In this document: positions 34,464 through 42,686 of the stretch, piece after piece
How the letters are laid out: the number at the start of each line of letters is the position of its first letter
Position numbering within the stretch: position 1 is the first letter of the stretch
Origin: an uncultured Caldilineales bacterium
GTDB taxonomy: Bacteria > Chloroflexota > Anaerolineae > JAAEKA01
DNA length: 64,000 nucleotides
Reading direction: 5' to 3'
NCBI GenBank assembly: GCA_937907455.1
Contig: CALESQ010000071.1
Coordinates: forward strand, 1 to 64,000
Program-made: the position numbers and the translations under genes
Notes under the pieces: model-generated
The model's database searches: none
What the model saw: the letters and a program-made list of their open reading frames with translations, nothing else
What the model was told of the DNA's origin: nothing

Positions 34464-35192
34464 TTACTGCAGGATTGAGCTGGCTGCGGCAGCATCTAGC
34501 AGCCAATGCAGTTCACCGCTTTGTGGCGAGATCATCTGCGCGGGCAGCACATCGGGATCATACGGGCCATGCAGTACACGCTGTACCACCGTGGCTTTGT
34601 CTTGCCCGCGTACTAAAAACATCACGGCACGCGCCGCGTTGATCACCGGCAGGGTGAGGGTGATGCGCCAGCTTTGCATCACCTCGACATATTGCGCGCT
34701 AGCCCAATGTCTTTTCTCGCGTAGCGAAGCTGTGCCGGGGAACAGTGAGGCTGTGTGGCCGTTATCGCCCAGCCCCAGGCAGATCAAGTCGAAGGCGGGC
34801 AAATGCAATGAGCGGAAACTGCGCTGCAAGGCTATTTCATAGGCCAGAGCTGCCACCGCGGGATCATCTTCACCGCGGATGCGGTGGATTTGCTGGGCGG
34901 GGATTGGCACGCGGCTCAGCAAAGCTTCCTGCGCCATGCCGTAATTACTGCGTTCGTCGTCTGGCGGCACGCAGCGTTCATCACCGAAAAAGACGTGAAC
35001 GCGGCTCCAGTCCAGCGCTTGCGCGTAGTCATTAGCCAGGCATTGATAGACCGACTTGGGAGTGTTGCCGCCAGCCAGGGCTACGCTCCACCGTCCGCGC
35101 GTGGCGATGGCGGCCTGTGCGTTGCTGGCGATGAAGGCTGCCGCGCCGGCAACCCAGTGTGCATTGTCAGGAAATGTGGTAATGGCTGGCAT
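34464..35192 (-). CDS. pgl: 6-phosphogluconolactonase
   Basis: DevB/SOL-type lactonase of 242 aa, hydrolysing 6-phosphogluconolactone in the oxidative pentose phosphate pathway. Family stretches: VALAGGNTPKSVYQCL (about residues 37-52), VHVFFGDERCVPPDDERSNYG (residues about 65-85), and FDLICLGLGDNGHTASLFPG (about 134-153). The length is typical. The glucose-6-phosphate isomerase gene follows upstream on the same strand, about 145 nt away across a microsatellite-like spacer. The glucose-6-phosphate dehydrogenase gene is not in the window. Confidence 0.93.
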   Translation of the reverse strand: MPAITTFPDNAHWVAGAAAFIASNAQAAIATRGRWSVALAGGNTPKSVYQCLANDYAQALDWSRVHVFFGDERCVPPDDERSNYGMAQEALLSRVPIPAQQIHRIRGEDDPAVAALAYEIALQRSFRSLHLPAFDLICLGLGDNGHTASLFPGTASLREKRHWASAQYVEVMQSWRITLTLPVINAARAVMFLVRGQDKATVVQRVLHGPYDPDVLPAQMISPQSGELHWLLDAAAASSILQ

Positions 35193-35270
35193 TTGAATTG
35201 AGAATTGAGAATTGAGAATTGAGAGTTGGAAGTTGAGAATTGGGAGTTGAGAGTTGAGAATGAAATGGTT
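35193..35270. repeat. GAGAATT microsatellite-like spacer
   Basis: About eight imperfect copies of the 10-mer TGAGAATTGA (also TGAGAGTTGA, TGGGAGTTGA) fill the space between pgi and pgl. The same words occur at about 17.1 kb. Confidence 0.8.
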
Positions 35271-35338
35271 AAATGATGGAAGCGGCGAGTGATGGGGTGT
35301 ACGTTCTGATTTGTTTACTCTTTACTCTTCGTTGTTCA

Positions 35339-36976
35339 CTACTCACCACGCAGGTGACGATAACGGCGGATCAATGCGTTGGTCGAGCTGTCGTGGTGCA
35401 GATCGGGTGCGGCCTCGGCGACAAGCTCCGGCACAATGCGGTTTGCCAGTGCCTTGCCCAGCTCTACACCCCATTGATCGAAGGGGTTGATGTCCCAGAT
35501 CGCACCTTGGGTGAAGACGCTGTGTTCGTAGAGCGCGATCAGTGCGCCCAAGGTTTCCGGTGTCAGGCGTTCGGCTAGCAGCACGTTGCTGGGACGGTTG
35601 CCGGGGAAGGTGCGGTGCGGAGCTAGCCAGGCTGCGGTGCCCTCGGCCAGCACTTCGGCCTCGGTTTTGCCAAAGGCCAGCGCCTCAGCCTGAGCAAACA
35701 CGTTGGACATCAGCAGATCATGGTGCATGCCCAGCGGGTTGAGCGAGTGCGCAAAGCCGATGAAATCGCAGGGGATCAGCTTGCTGCCCTGGTGGATCAA
35801 CTGGTAAAAGGAGTGCTGACCGTTGGTGCCCGGTTCTCCCCAGTAGATCGGGCTGGTTTCGTAGTCACTGATTATCTGGCCGCTCAGTGTCACACGCTTG
35901 CCGTTGCTTTCCATGGTGAGCTGTTGCAGATAGGCGGGAAAGCGCTTCAGGTATTGGTCGTAGGGCAACACGGCTACGGTTTGGGCGTTGAAGAAGCCGT
36001 TGTACCACACGGTCAGCAGGCCGAGCAGCACGGGCAGATTTTGCTCGAAGGGCGCAGTGCGGTAATGTTCGTCCATGGCGTGGAAACCTGCCAGCAGCCG
36101 TCGGAAGTTCTCTGGCCCCACTGCCAGCATGGTGGAAAGGCCAATGGCTGAATCCATCGAATAGCGGCCACCCACCCAATCCCAAAAGCCGAACATGTTG
36201 GCGGTATCAATGCCGAAAGCCTGCACTTTGGCTGCGTTGGTGGATACGGCGACAAAATGACGGGCTACGGCGGCTTCGTCTCCCAGCGCGGCTAGCGCCC
36301 AGGCGCGCGCGCTGTGGGCATTGGCCATGGTTTCCTGGGTGGTAAAGGTTTTGGATGAAATGATGAACAGCGTTTCTGCCGGGTCCAGGTCGTTGGTAGC
36401 TTCGACGAAGTCAGTGCCGTCTACGTTGGACACGAAACGGAAGCTGATGTCACGGGTGGCATAGTGTCGCAAGGCTTCGTAGGCCATCACCGGGCCGAGA
36501 TCTGAACCGCCGATGCCGATGTTGACTACAGTGCGGATGCGCTTGCCGGTGTGACCCAGCCACTGGCCGCTGCGCACCTGGTCGGCAAAAGCCGCCATCT
36601 GTGCCAGCACTGCATGAACTTCGGGCACGATGTTTTCGCCGTCTACAACGATCTGGCGGTTTGAGGGAGCGCGCAGCGCGGTGTGCAGCACCGCACGGTT
36701 TTCGGTGATGTTGATCTTGTCGCCGCGGAACATCGCCTCGATGTGGCCGCGTAGGTCGCACGCCTCAGCCAGTGCCAGCAGCAAGTCTAGCGTTTCAGTG
36801 GTGATGCGGTGCTTGGAATAGTCGAGGAACCAGCCCACAGCTTCGGCGGTGAAGCGTTCGCCGCGTGTGGCATCGGCGGCGAACAGCTCGCGCAGATGGG
36901 CATCTTTGATGTGCGTGTAGTGCTGGTGGAGCATCTGCCATTCGGGCCGCTGGGTCAGAGAAATAAAAGTAGTCAT
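35339..36976 (-). CDS. pgi: Glucose-6-phosphate isomerase
   Basis: Interconverts glucose 6-phosphate and fructose 6-phosphate in glycolysis and gluconeogenesis; 545 aa, the long bacterial form. Both signatures are present: the VNIGIGGSDLGPVMAYEAL region (about residues 150-168), TLFIISSKTFTTQETM, and FWDWVGGRYSMDSAIG with the catalytic-region residues; GTNGQHSFYQLIHQG and KTEAEV near the C-terminus are also typical. AGGAG 6 nt before ATG 36976 sets the start. The frame continues to 37183, but that extension translates the upstream repeat array. No separate promoter is visible in the 35 nt between the start and the array. Confidence 0.95.
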   Translation of the reverse strand: MTTFISLTQRPEWQMLHQHYTHIKDAHLRELFAADATRGERFTAEAVGWFLDYSKHRITTETLDLLLALAEACDLRGHIEAMFRGDKINITENRAVLHTALRAPSNRQIVVDGENIVPEVHAVLAQMAAFADQVRSGQWLGHTGKRIRTVVNIGIGGSDLGPVMAYEALRHYATRDISFRFVSNVDGTDFVEATNDLDPAETLFIISSKTFTTQETMANAHSARAWALAALGDEAAVARHFVAVSTNAAKVQAFGIDTANMFGFWDWVGGRYSMDSAIGLSTMLAVGPENFRRLLAGFHAMDEHYRTAPFEQNLPVLLGLLTVWYNGFFNAQTVAVLPYDQYLKRFPAYLQQLTMESNGKRVTLSGQIISDYETSPIYWGEPGTNGQHSFYQLIHQGSKLIPCDFIGFAHSLNPLGMHHDLLMSNVFAQAEALAFGKTEAEVLAEGTAAWLAPHRTFPGNRPSNVLLAERLTPETLGALIALYEHSVFTQGAIWDINPFDQWGVELGKALANRIVPELVAEAAPDLHHDSSTNALIRRYRHLRGE

Positions 36977-37011
36977 AAAAACTCCTGGGGTTTGTTTTTG
37001 AAAGAGAGCTA

Positions 37012-37880
37012 ATGCAGGCTGCGGCCGGTCGGCTGCGGCCGGTCCGCTGCGGCCGGTCTCCAGACCGAGCCGCAGACGCGTCCGCAACCAGTCTGGCTCG
37101 GTCTGGAGACCGGCCAGAGCGTCCGCAAGCACAGACTGGCTCGGTCTGGAGATTGGCCAGAGCGTCCGCAGACGCGTCCGCAACCAGTCTGGCTCGGTCT
37201 GGAGACCGGCCAGAGCTAAAATCTACCTGCTGCGGCCGGTCTCCTGACCGAGCCGCATCCGCATCCGCAACCAGTCTGGCTCGGTCTGGAGATTGGCCAG
37301 AGCGTCCGCAGACGCGTCCGCAAGCAAGTCTGGCTCGGTCTGGAGATTGGCCAGAGCGTCCGCAGACGCGTCCGCAAGCACAGTCTGGCTCGGTCTGGAG
37401 ATTGGGAACCATCTCGCAGGGAGAACGGCCAGAGCTAAAATCTACCTGCTGCGGCCGGTCTCCTGACCTCCGCTGCGGCCGGTCCCTCCGGGATGTGCCA
37501 ATCTCCTGACCGAGCCGCAGACGCATCCGCAAGCACAGTCTGGCTCGGTCTGGAGACCGGCCAGAGCGTCCGCAAGCACAGTCTGGCTCGGTCTGGAGAT
37601 TGGCCAGAGCGTCCGCAGACGCATCCGCAACCAGTCTGGCTCGGTCTGGAGACCGGCCAGAGCGTCCACAAGCACAGACTGGCTCGGTCTGGAGATTGGG
37701 AACCATCCCGCAGGGACCGGCCAGAGCTAAAATCTATCCGCTGCGGCCGGTCTCCTGACCGAGCCGCATCCGCATCCGCAACCAGTCTGGCTCGGTCTGG
37801 AGATTGGCCAGAGCGTCCACGAGCACAGTCTGGCTCGGTCTGGAGATTGGGAACCATCTCGCAGGGACCGGCCAGAGCGT
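37012..37880. repeat. 870-bp array of dispersed hairpin repeats
   Basis: Mixed tandem copies of CTGCGGCCGGTCTCCTGACCGAGCC and its complement-type unit TCTGGCTCGGTCTGGAGATTGGCCAGAGCGTCCGC, with GACGCGTCCGCAACCAG spacers and occasional GATTGGGAACCATCTCGCAGGG. Perfect short stems CGGTCTccAGACCG recur. Open frames through it (for example 36795-37706 on -) translate only repeats. It lies between the argF stop and the pgi start, both on -. Confidence 0.9.
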
Positions 37881-37884
37881 TATT

Positions 37885-38886
37885 TCAGGACAGCGTGGCT
37901 ACCATCACCGCCTTGATCGTGTGCATGCGGTTTTCTGCCTGATCAAACACGATGGAGCGGGGTGATTCGAACACCTCTTCGGTGACTTCCAGCCCGTCGT
38001 CCAGCCCGCTTTGCTGATAGATCTCTTCGCCTACTTTGGTTTCACGGTTGTGGAAGGCCGGCAGGCAGTGCATGAATTTCACCGCGGGGTTGCCGGTGCG
38101 CGTCACCACATCGGCGTTTATTTGATAAGGCCGCAACAGGCGGATGCGTTCGTCCCAAACCTCTTTGGCTTCACCCATCGAAACCCACACATCGGTATGC
38201 AGAAAGTCAACGCCGGTGACGCCGGCATCCACATCTTCCGTTATCAGCAGACGGGCGCCTGTCTCTGCGGCGATGGTGCGGCAGGTGGCGATCAGATCGG
38301 CGTTGGGCCATAGCCCTGCCGGTGCGCAGATGCGCACATCCATGCCCATCTTGCAGCCCATCACCATCAGCGAATTGCCCATGTTAAAGCGTGCATCACC
38401 CAGGTAGCAATAGGCGATTTCGTGCAGTGGCTTGGTACTGTGTTCCATCATCGTTAGCACGTCAGCCAGTAGTTGCGTGGGGTGAAACTGGTCGGTCAGG
38501 CCATTCCACACCGGTACACCTGCGTAGCGGGCCAGTGTTTCGACGGTAGCCTGGGTAAACCCGCGGTATTCGATGCCATCATACAGGCGACCCAGCACGC
38601 GCGCCGTGTCTTTCATCGATTCTTTGTGGCCGATCTGTGAGCCATCCGGCCCCAGATAGGTGACATGTGCGCCTTGATCATAGGCGGCTACTTCAAAAGC
38701 ACAACGGGTACGGGTAGAAGCTTTTTCAAAAATAAGGGCGATGTTTTTGCCTGTTAAGCGCGGCTGTTCGTAGCCGCCATATTTTGCTGCTTTGAGATCG
38801 GCTGCCAGTTTGAGCAGGTATTTCAGTTCATCTTGCGTGAAATCCAACTCTTTGACGAAGCTACGGTTGCGGAGATTGAATGCCAT
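37885..38886 (-). CDS. argF: Ornithine carbamoyltransferase
   Basis: Forms citrulline from ornithine and carbamoyl phosphate, or the reverse in catabolic types; 333 aa. The carbamoyl-phosphate loop is STRTRCAFEVAA (about residues 56-67), the DQFHPTQLLAD region and the ornithine-binding HCLPAFHNRE (about 270) are intact. The Cys in STRTRCAFE and DQFHPTQ are of the ArcB/OTCase type rather than aspartate carbamoyltransferase. AAGGAGTG precedes ATG 38886; the open frame up to 39852 is antisense to the methyltransferase gene and is rejected. No other arginine genes are adjacent. Confidence 0.93.
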   Translation of the reverse strand: MAFNLRNRSFVKELDFTQDELKYLLKLAADLKAAKYGGYEQPRLTGKNIALIFEKASTRTRCAFEVAAYDQGAHVTYLGPDGSQIGHKESMKDTARVLGRLYDGIEYRGFTQATVETLARYAGVPVWNGLTDQFHPTQLLADVLTMMEHSTKPLHEIAYCYLGDARFNMGNSLMVMGCKMGMDVRICAPAGLWPNADLIATCRTIAAETGARLLITEDVDAGVTGVDFLHTDVWVSMGEAKEVWDERIRLLRPYQINADVVTRTGNPAVKFMHCLPAFHNRETKVGEEIYQQSGLDDGLEVTEEVFESPRSIVFDQAENRMHTIKAVMVATLS

Positions 38887-38916
38887 TGGAACACTCCTTG
38901 AAAGAATAGTATGGGA

Positions 38917-38945
38917 ATTATACAGCCTCGTTTCAGGCGTGACAA
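38917..38945 (-). promoter_or_regulatory. Promoter of the ornithine carbamoyltransferase gene
   Basis: On the - strand TTGTCA (38945-38940), 17-nt spacer, perfect TATAAT (38922-38917), 31 nt before the start codon. Confidence 0.75.
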
Positions 38946-38955
38946 GCGGCTGCGC

Positions 38956-38984
38956 TTGGCGAAATCGCTGCTTTGCTGTATAAC
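38956..38984 (+). promoter_or_regulatory. Promoter of the methyltransferase gene; probable leaderless transcript
   Basis: TTGGCG (38956-38961), 17-nt spacer, TATAAC (38979-38984). The ATG at 38992 begins only 8 nt after the -10 box, at the expected transcription start, and no Shine-Dalgarno sequence precedes it. Confidence 0.6.
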
Positions 38985-38991
38985 CAGCGCT

Positions 38992-39861
38992 ATGTCTGCT
39001 CCATTCTATTCGGCTGCGCACCGCTCTCGCCCGTTGGGACAGCCTACACGCGGCAAGACCGCGCCCAACCGTCTGCGCCGCGTGGATAATTTCACGGCGC
39101 TCTACGATTCTCATCTGTTGCGCCGCACCGATGGCGCTTTTGGCGCTGCCTGCTTTGTGGATGTAGGGTATGGTGCGGAGCCGTGGACCACGTTGGAGAG
39201 CGCGGCGCGGCTGCGTCGCCTCAATCCTGCGCTGCCGGTGTTGGGAGTTGAGATTGATCCGGCGCGTGTGGCCGCAGCTCAGCCCTGGGCCGATACTCTG
39301 ACTCAGTTTCGTTTCGGCGGCTTCAACCTGCCCTTGCAGCGGTGCAGTGATGGCATGATGGAGATGGTGCGTTTGGTGCGGGCTTTCAACGTGCTGCGCC
39401 AGTACGAGGAAGCCGACGTTGCACCCGCCTGGGCTGCGCTGGCCGCGGCCATGCTGCCGGGCGGTCTCCTGATCGAAGGCACTTCTGAGCCGTTTGGCCG
39501 CATTTGGGTAGCCAATTTGCTGCGCCGTCAAGCGAATGGTCTGCACTACGAAGGGCTGGTGTTCAGCACCAACTTTCGTTTGGGCTTTGAGCCGGGCGAT
39601 TTTCAGGCAGTGCTGCCCAAGAATTTCATCCATCGCATGATTCGCGGCGAGGCGATTTATCACTTCATGGAGGCGTGGAAAAGTGCAGCCCGCGCCACCG
39701 TGGCTGTGCGCAGTTGGGGGCTGCGTCAATGGTTCAGCGCGGCTGCCCATCATTTGGCCGCCACGGGTCATGCTGTGGTGCTGCGCCCCCGCTGGCTGGC
39801 TGCAGGTTACTTGGTAACGCACGCCTTCAACGGGCCGGTGGATACATTGCAAGGCCGGTAG
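38992..39861 (+). CDS. SAM-dependent methyltransferase-like protein
   Basis: A 289-aa protein with a class I methyltransferase core: CFVDVGYGAEPWTTLE (about residues 55-70) in the place of the SAM-binding loop, then LPVLGVEIDPARV with the acidic residue that binds the ribose (about 84-96), and MLPGGLLIEGT. The N-terminus is Arg-rich (RGKTAPNRLRRVD). The substrate is unknown. ATG 38992 chosen because it coincides with the predicted transcription start; the frame is open from 38911, but that part contains the promoter. Divergent from argF. Confidence 0.72.
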   Translation: MSAPFYSAAHRSRPLGQPTRGKTAPNRLRRVDNFTALYDSHLLRRTDGAFGAACFVDVGYGAEPWTTLESAARLRRLNPALPVLGVEIDPARVAAAQPWADTLTQFRFGGFNLPLQRCSDGMMEMVRLVRAFNVLRQYEEADVAPAWAALAAAMLPGGLLIEGTSEPFGRIWVANLLRRQANGLHYEGLVFSTNFRLGFEPGDFQAVLPKNFIHRMIRGEAIYHFMEAWKSAARATVAVRSWGLRQWFSAAAHHLAATGHAVVLRPRWLAAGYLVTHAFNGPVDTLQGR

Positions 39862-39863
39862 AC

Positions 39864-39892
39864 TTGTCGCCCTCCGCCATTCGTGATAAGAT
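39864..39892 (+). promoter_or_regulatory. Possible promoter of the CBM48 protein gene
   Basis: TTGTCG (39864-39869), 17-nt spacer, TAAGAT (39887-39892); the ATG is about 50 nt downstream. Confidence 0.4.
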
Positions 39893-39941
39893 AAGCAAGC
39901 CTTGATGAAGAGGTTTTGTTTCGGTTCTTGCGGTAGGTTTT

Positions 39942-40259
39942 ATGATTAAAAAACAATATGTACGCACCAAACACGGCTCCAAATGCCGCCTTACCTTTGT
40001 CCTGCCTGAATTGATCTGGGCTGATAGCGTGTTTGTTGTCGGCTCGTTCAACGCCTGGGATAAAACCGCCTCGCCGATGCATCAGGACGGCAACGGCCAA
40101 TGGAAAGCCGTCGTAGAGGTTGATCCCGGGGCTGTTGTGCAGTTTCGCTATCTGTGCGACGGCGATTGGATCAACGACAACCAGGCTGATGCCTATTGGC
40201 TGAACGATTACGGCGGCCACAACTCAGTGGTTTTTACCGAGGCGGAACCCGAAACCTGA
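39942..40259 (+). CDS. Stand-alone CBM48/AMPK-type glycogen-binding domain protein
   Basis: A 105-aa protein made of one early-set immunoglobulin-like module: FVLPELIWADSVFVVGSFNA, WDKTASPM, GQWKAVVEV, VVQFRYLCDGDWINDNQADA. This is the pattern of the isoamylase N-terminal/CBM48 family that binds alpha-glucans, as in glycogen branching enzymes and AMPK beta. No catalytic domain is attached and no glycogen genes are nearby. It might be a small adaptor; its own promoter and stop suggest independent expression. Confidence 0.78.
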   Translation: MIKKQYVRTKHGSKCRLTFVLPELIWADSVFVVGSFNAWDKTASPMHQDGNGQWKAVVEVDPGAVVQFRYLCDGDWINDNQADAYWLNDYGGHNSVVFTEAEPET

Positions 40260-40315
40260 TAGCAGCGGCAGCGATAGCGGCCACTCTCTTTTGCCCGTAA
40301 CTACTCTAGCCGGGC

Positions 40316-40330
40316 GTGAACTGTTTTCAC
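40316..40330. promoter_or_regulatory. Small palindrome GTGAA-N5-TTCAC upstream of the Clp-like gene
   Basis: GTGAACTGTTTTCAC, a perfect 5+5 inverted repeat, 46 nt before the ATPase start. Possible operator. Confidence 0.35.
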
Positions 40331-40375
40331 ATTCGGCAGTGAGTAGTTTTTTCTTTTTTTTGGCGAGGTTGTGTT

Positions 40376-42589
40376 ATGGCAGGTACGCTGAACCCCACTA
40401 TTTTAGCTCCAGACCTGACCCAGGCGCTCAACAATGCGGCGCGCAGTTTACCGGTGTATAACCGGCGCATTCTTACCCCTGAATTGGTGCTGCTGGTTAT
40501 TTTGCGCACAGCCGATGCGCCCGGCCAGCGCCTGTTGCAGCGTTTGGCGCGCGAGCGTGGGTTGAACCTGAACGATCTGGAACGCTCTGCCGAAGAGCAG
40601 GTGCGGGGACGCGAAGGCCGCAATGCTGACTTTGAATTCCTAAGCGACGAAGGCCGCCGCGTGCCGCTGTCAGATGAGATGCTGGTGGTGCTGGATGAGG
40701 GCAAAGCCATTGCCCAGGCCATGGATGAAATCTACACGGGCACGGTGCACGCGCTGGCGGCCATGTCGCAGCGCGGCGTCAGCACTGCCGGGTTGCTGCA
40801 ACGCTATGGCCTAACCCCTACGGCGCTTTCTGGTCTGCTGGCCGATGAGGTGTTGGCGCGGCGCATCACCACCAGCGACCTGGTAAGCATAGCCCGCGGC
40901 GGCGAGCTTGGCCCCACCTATCAGCGCGCCGAGTTGATGCGTGAGCTGCTCAACCTGCTGGGGCTGGCCCGCGGGCGGCATGTCATACTGCTGGGGCAGG
41001 CAGGTGTGGGCAAGCGCTCACTGGTACAAAGCCTGGCGCTGTTGATGGCTGAAGGCAAAGGCCCGCTGGGACTGGACAAAGTGGTGCTGATCGGTGAAAG
41101 CGCGCTGCTGGATGATGCGGCCGCGGCGGTGCAGGCGGGGCTGCGCCAGGCCGCAGGTGGCATCCTCTTTTTGCCAAATATTCAGCGCTTTTTTGGCGGT
41201 GTAGTGCGCGCCGAATTCCCCAAAGCCACTCGTCTGGTGCAAAAAGCGCTGTTGGATAACGGTGTTGTGATCATCGGCTCGGCTGCCGAGACTGATTTCA
41301 ACGAGCGTATGGCAGGTGACAGCGCGTTGGCCGAGCATTTGAACCTGCTGCGCGTGCCGCAGCCTGATGAACGCCAAACCGCGGCGATCCTGGCAGTACA
41401 CAAGCCGCGGCTGGAGGCCGATTATCAACTGACCGTGCTGGATGAGGCATTGGCTGCTGCGGCACGGCAGGCGCGGCGTTATCTTACCGCCACCCCGCTG
41501 CCAGCCTCGGCAATGCAGTTGCTACATCGTGCCTGCGCGCTGGCGCGGCTCAACCGTCAGGCGCATCAGCTTTTTCGTCCCGAAGGCGATGGCGATGGGC
41601 AGGTAGATGCCGAGGATATCACCCTGGCTCTCAGCTTGATGACCGGCATCCCCGCCAGCAATTTGGGGGCAGATGAGCGCAGCCGCTATGCCGCTATGGT
41701 AGAGCATTTGCATCGGCGCATCATCGGTCAGGATGAAGCTGTCATGGCGGTGAGCCGCGCGGTGAAAACCGCACGCGTTGGCTTGAAAGACCCCAACCGG
41801 CCCATCGGTTCCTTTTTGTTTCTCGGCCCTACTGGTGTGGGTAAAACCGAGCTGGCCAAGGCGCTGGCTGAGTTTATGTTCGGCTCGGAAGAAGCTATGG
41901 TGGTGCTGGACATGAGCGAGTACCAGCAGGAACATGCGGTCAGTCGTTTGCTGGGCGCGCCGCCTGGCTATGTAGGCTATGAAGGGGGCGGTCAGCTTAC
42001 CGAGCGCGTGCGCAACAAACCCTATACGGTGGTGCTGTTTGACGAGGTGGAGAAAGCCCATCCCCGCGTGCTGGATGTGCTGTTGCAGATGATGGAAGAG
42101 GGCCGTTTGACCGATGGTCAGGGCCGCGTGGTATCCTTCACCGAGGCGGTGATTATCCTCACCAGCAATCTGGCTGCCGATATTCTGGAAACCAGCCACC
42201 TGGATGAGGCCACGCGCGAGCTGGCTTTGTTCAAGGTGAAGCAGTTTTTCCGCCCGGAATTTCTTAATCGGTTGGATGAGATTGTGCTCTTCTTACCGCT
42301 TACCGGTGAGCAACTGGCGCAAATTCTGGATTTGATGTTAAACAAAGAGGTCAAGCTGCTGCAAGGTCGCGGCGTGGGCCTGGAGATTACACCGGCGGCG
42401 CGTGCCTGGTTGTTGGCCCAAAACGATCACCCGGAATGGGGGGCGCGGCCACTGCGCCGCATCATTCAACGCAACCTGCGCGAGCCGCTGGCCGACCGCC
42501 TGCTGGTTGAAGAGCCGATTGCAGGCACTGCCATCAGTGTAGATGCCGGCGAGCAGGGTTTGGTTTTCACTGTCACCGCTGCTTCCTGA
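40376..42589 (+). CDS. ClpA/ClpB-type double AAA+ ATPase with degenerate first ATPase module
   Basis: A 737-aa AAA+ protein. An N-terminal Clp-N-like region (NAARSLPVYNRRILTPELVL) is followed by a first AAA module with Walker A GQAGVGKRS (about residue 206), but its Walker B region reads GGILFLPNIQ, lacking the Asp-Glu pair. The second module is intact: GPTGVGKTE (about 484), VVLFDEVEKA (about 553), the pore loop GYVGYEGGGQ, sensor ILTSNL and Arg finger region FRPEFLNRLDE. No ClpP-binding IGF loop was recognised. It should act as an unfoldase or disaggregase powered mainly by module 2. GAGG precedes the ATG. No ClpP or adaptor lies nearby. Confidence 0.82.
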   Translation: MAGTLNPTILAPDLTQALNNAARSLPVYNRRILTPELVLLVILRTADAPGQRLLQRLARERGLNLNDLERSAEEQVRGREGRNADFEFLSDEGRRVPLSDEMLVVLDEGKAIAQAMDEIYTGTVHALAAMSQRGVSTAGLLQRYGLTPTALSGLLADEVLARRITTSDLVSIARGGELGPTYQRAELMRELLNLLGLARGRHVILLGQAGVGKRSLVQSLALLMAEGKGPLGLDKVVLIGESALLDDAAAAVQAGLRQAAGGILFLPNIQRFFGGVVRAEFPKATRLVQKALLDNGVVIIGSAAETDFNERMAGDSALAEHLNLLRVPQPDERQTAAILAVHKPRLEADYQLTVLDEALAAAARQARRYLTATPLPASAMQLLHRACALARLNRQAHQLFRPEGDGDGQVDAEDITLALSLMTGIPASNLGADERSRYAAMVEHLHRRIIGQDEAVMAVSRAVKTARVGLKDPNRPIGSFLFLGPTGVGKTELAKALAEFMFGSEEAMVVLDMSEYQQEHAVSRLLGAPPGYVGYEGGGQLTERVRNKPYTVVLFDEVEKAHPRVLDVLLQMMEEGRLTDGQGRVVSFTEAVIILTSNLAADILETSHLDEATRELALFKVKQFFRPEFLNRLDEIVLFLPLTGEQLAQILDLMLNKEVKLLQGRGVGLEITPAARAWLLAQNDHPEWGARPLRRIIQRNLREPLADRLLVEEPIAGTAISVDAGEQGLVFTVTAAS

Positions 42590-42599
42590 GACGTAACCT

Positions 42600-42660
42600 G
42601 AAAATCGCTCGGGGCCGCTCTCTTCGGGATGGTTCCCAATCTCCAACCGAGCCTGTCCGT
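42600..42660. repeat. Degenerate copy of the hairpin-repeat family
   Basis: GGGATGGTTCCCAATCTCC followed by AACCGAGCCTGTCCG matches the conserved edge of the 37-kb and 48-kb arrays (GGTTCCCAATCTCCAGACCGAG). A second decayed copy is at 49848-49880. Confidence 0.6.
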
Positions 42661-42686
42661 TTTCATCCACGGATGCCTGTTTACCT

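Noticed and set aside
36977..37183. N-terminal extension of glucose-6-phosphate isomerase
   Set aside because: The extension is repeat-derived; AGGAG before ATG 36976 and the normal family length define the start.
36795..37706. 303-aa frame on - across the pgi start and array
   Set aside because: It translates repeat units and then runs out of frame with pgi; no ribosome binding site.
37012..37880. CRISPR-like repeat array
   Set aside because: Units vary in length and orientation, there are no unique spacers of constant size, the repeats themselves form hairpins, and no cas gene is in the window.
38887..39852. Extension of ornithine carbamoyltransferase to 655 aa
   Set aside because: It is antisense to the methyltransferase gene and crosses the argF promoter; the family length is about 330 aa.
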